The notes beneath the pieces were generated by a model. It had not been told where the DNA came from and did no database searches. It saw only the letters and a program-made list of their open reading frames with translations. Made by a program: the position numbers and the translations under genes. Positions 63,142 through 64,000 of a stretch of 64,000 nucleotides of DNA are shown here, piece after piece. The DNA is from Pseudomonas sp. ISL-84. GTDB taxonomy: Bacteria > Bacillota > Bacilli > Bacillales > Cytobacillaceae. The DNA is taken from contig JAGGRA010000029.1 of assembly GCA_018613035.1 (NCBI GenBank), forward strand, positions 1 through 64,000, in the 5' to 3' direction. Every line of letters starts with the position of its first letter. Positions within the stretch are counted from its first letter, which is position 1.

Positions 63142-64000
63142 TTATTTACTACTCTTATATGCAGTATAATAAAGTGCTTTTCTGATCTGGGAAAGAAGGA
63201 TCGAGAATATAATCCCTATTAATAACCCCCAAAAAATATCCAGCATTAATGTTGATATAAACGTTGCGAGAAAAATAAACAGCTCACCAGGTGCATGATT
63301 AAGGGAATTTTGCTTGAATTTCACAAGGCTTGAAACAGCAACCATAATAATAGCAGCCAGCGATGCCTTCGGTAAAAAATAAAAAAGTGGTGTCAAATAG
63401 AGAAGTGAAATTACAATAAAAGAAGCAGTCAGAAGGAGTGCAAGCCTGCTTTTTGCGCCTGACTGATAATTAACCGCTGTTCTTGAAAGAGCTCCCGCTA
63501 CTGGTATTGATCCAGTAAATGAACTAGCAATGTTTGCGAGTCCCAATCCAAGTAACTCTTTGTTTGTGTTAATCGGTTCTTTTTCTCTATTATTAAATGA
63601 TTTAACCACTGCATAGGATTCGAGAAAGGAAATGAATGCGATGATAAGTGCAGTAGGAAACAATAACTGAATAGTATAAAGTGACGGTAAGTTAATCTTT
63701 AGTTTGGGTAACCCTTTTGGTATTTCACCAACGATGTCCACACCCATTTTGTGCAAATCAAAAACACCGACTAAAAAAATAGAAACAAGAACAACAAGTA
63801 GTGGGCCAGGTGATCGGGGGGTACACTTCTTTAAAAGGACTAATATAAAAACACTTACTAAACCTATTGTCAGGGTGTAAGGGTTTACTTGCGGAAGTTT
63901 AACTATCACATCCATGACATATTGGAAAAAATTTCGATACTCAGGCAGCGAAATTCCCAGTAATGACTTAAGTTGATTTACAATTATAATAATGGCTGCA
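63142..64000 (-). CDS. SulP-family anion permease, 5' end outside the window, no STAS domain
   Basis: The open frame continues to the window edge: upstream of the internal Met at 63915 it reads ISLPEYRNFFQYV and, further up, AAIIIIVNQLKSLLG, so the start is beyond 64000. Core features include ALSRTAVNYQSGAKS (~143-157 from the internal Met) and GIANIASSFTGSIPVAG-type segments typical of sulfate permeases. It ends after the last membrane helix with KALYYTAYKSSK, so the usual C-terminal STAS domain is missing. Anion identity (sulfate, bicarbonate, dicarboxylate) cannot be decided. Confidence 0.85.
   Translation of the reverse strand, partial: AAIIIIVNQLKSLLGISLPEYRNFFQYVMDVIVKLPQVNPYTLTIGLVSVFILVLLKKCTPRSPGPLLVVLVSIFLVGVFDLHKMGVDIVGEIPKGLPKLKINLPSLYTIQLLFPTALIIAFISFLESYAVVKSFNNREKEPINTNKELLGLGLANIASSFTGSIPVAGALSRTAVNYQSGAKSRLALLLTASFIVISLLYLTPLFYFLPKASLAAIIMVAVSSLVKFKQNSLNHAPGELFIFLATFISTLMLDIFWGLLIGIIFSILLSQIRKALYYTAYKSSK

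Overview
This is a chromosomal window from a spore-forming Bacillaceae relative of Bacillus subtilis. Moderate GC, strong GGAGG-type ribosome binding sites and gene blocks that follow the B. subtilis order support this: secG-est-rnr-smpB-ssrA; cggR-gapA-pgk-tpiA-gpmI-eno; rpoN; clpP/crh-whiA-yvcK-rapZ; trxB; hisZGDBHAFI; yvoF-ppaX-yvoD-lgt-hprK; nagAB-nagR; yvlABCD; uvrBA; ywrA/B/D. The species cannot be fixed from the sequence. Most genes lie on the minus strand.

Layout. 1-1.1 kb: the tmRNA gene, split by a ~280-nt group I intron in its T-loop, with a decayed LAGLIDADG endonuclease beside it. 1.1-5.5 kb: smpB, rnr, est, secG (trans-translation, RNA decay, secretion). 5.6-6.7 kb: a frameshifted NERD-domain gene ending in a 21-bp-phased repeat array. 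6.7-14.2 kb: the glycolytic operon with its repressor CggR and tandem operator. 14.2-16.5 kb: a glutaredoxin-like gene, rpoN, repeats and tRNA-Arg(CCG). 16.6-22.7 kb: clpP behind a CtsR-type promoter, crh, whiA, yvcK, rapZ, a Nudix gene, trxB. 22.9-25.7 kb: a TPR protein, a second NERD gene and another phased array. 25.8-32.4 kb: the eight-gene histidine operon. 33-37.1 kb: yvoF, ppaX, yvoD, lgt, hprK. 37.5-44.9 kb, plus strand: peptidoglycan sugar recycling (murP, mupG, murQ, nagA, nagB, nagR) and a CwlC-like amidase. 45-49 kb: the yvlABCD envelope-stress operon, a small hypothetical gene, an SGNH hydrolase and two phased arrays. 49-54 kb: uvrBA. 54.7-64 kb: an accessory transport and metabolism region with a taurine-pyruvate-type aminotransferase, paired chromate transporter halves, a cytoplasmic gamma-glutamyltransferase-like enzyme, a TctABC tripartite transporter and a SulP permease cut by the window end.

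Genes work together in several ways. HprK, Crh and PpaX belong to the carbon-catabolite circuit, and a cre-like site lies in front of murP. SmpB and tmRNA with RNase R and ClpP form the ribosome-rescue and degradation system. NagR-type operators (GTATAGAC core) overlap the -35 boxes of both murP and nagA, which joins MurNAc and GlcNAc recycling under one repressor.

The least explained content is intergenic. Six arrays of short degenerate units are spaced 20-21 bp apart, and two of them sit beside the two NERD genes. There are also two families of dispersed repeats, one MITE-like with an internally deleted copy, and a palindrome present three times.
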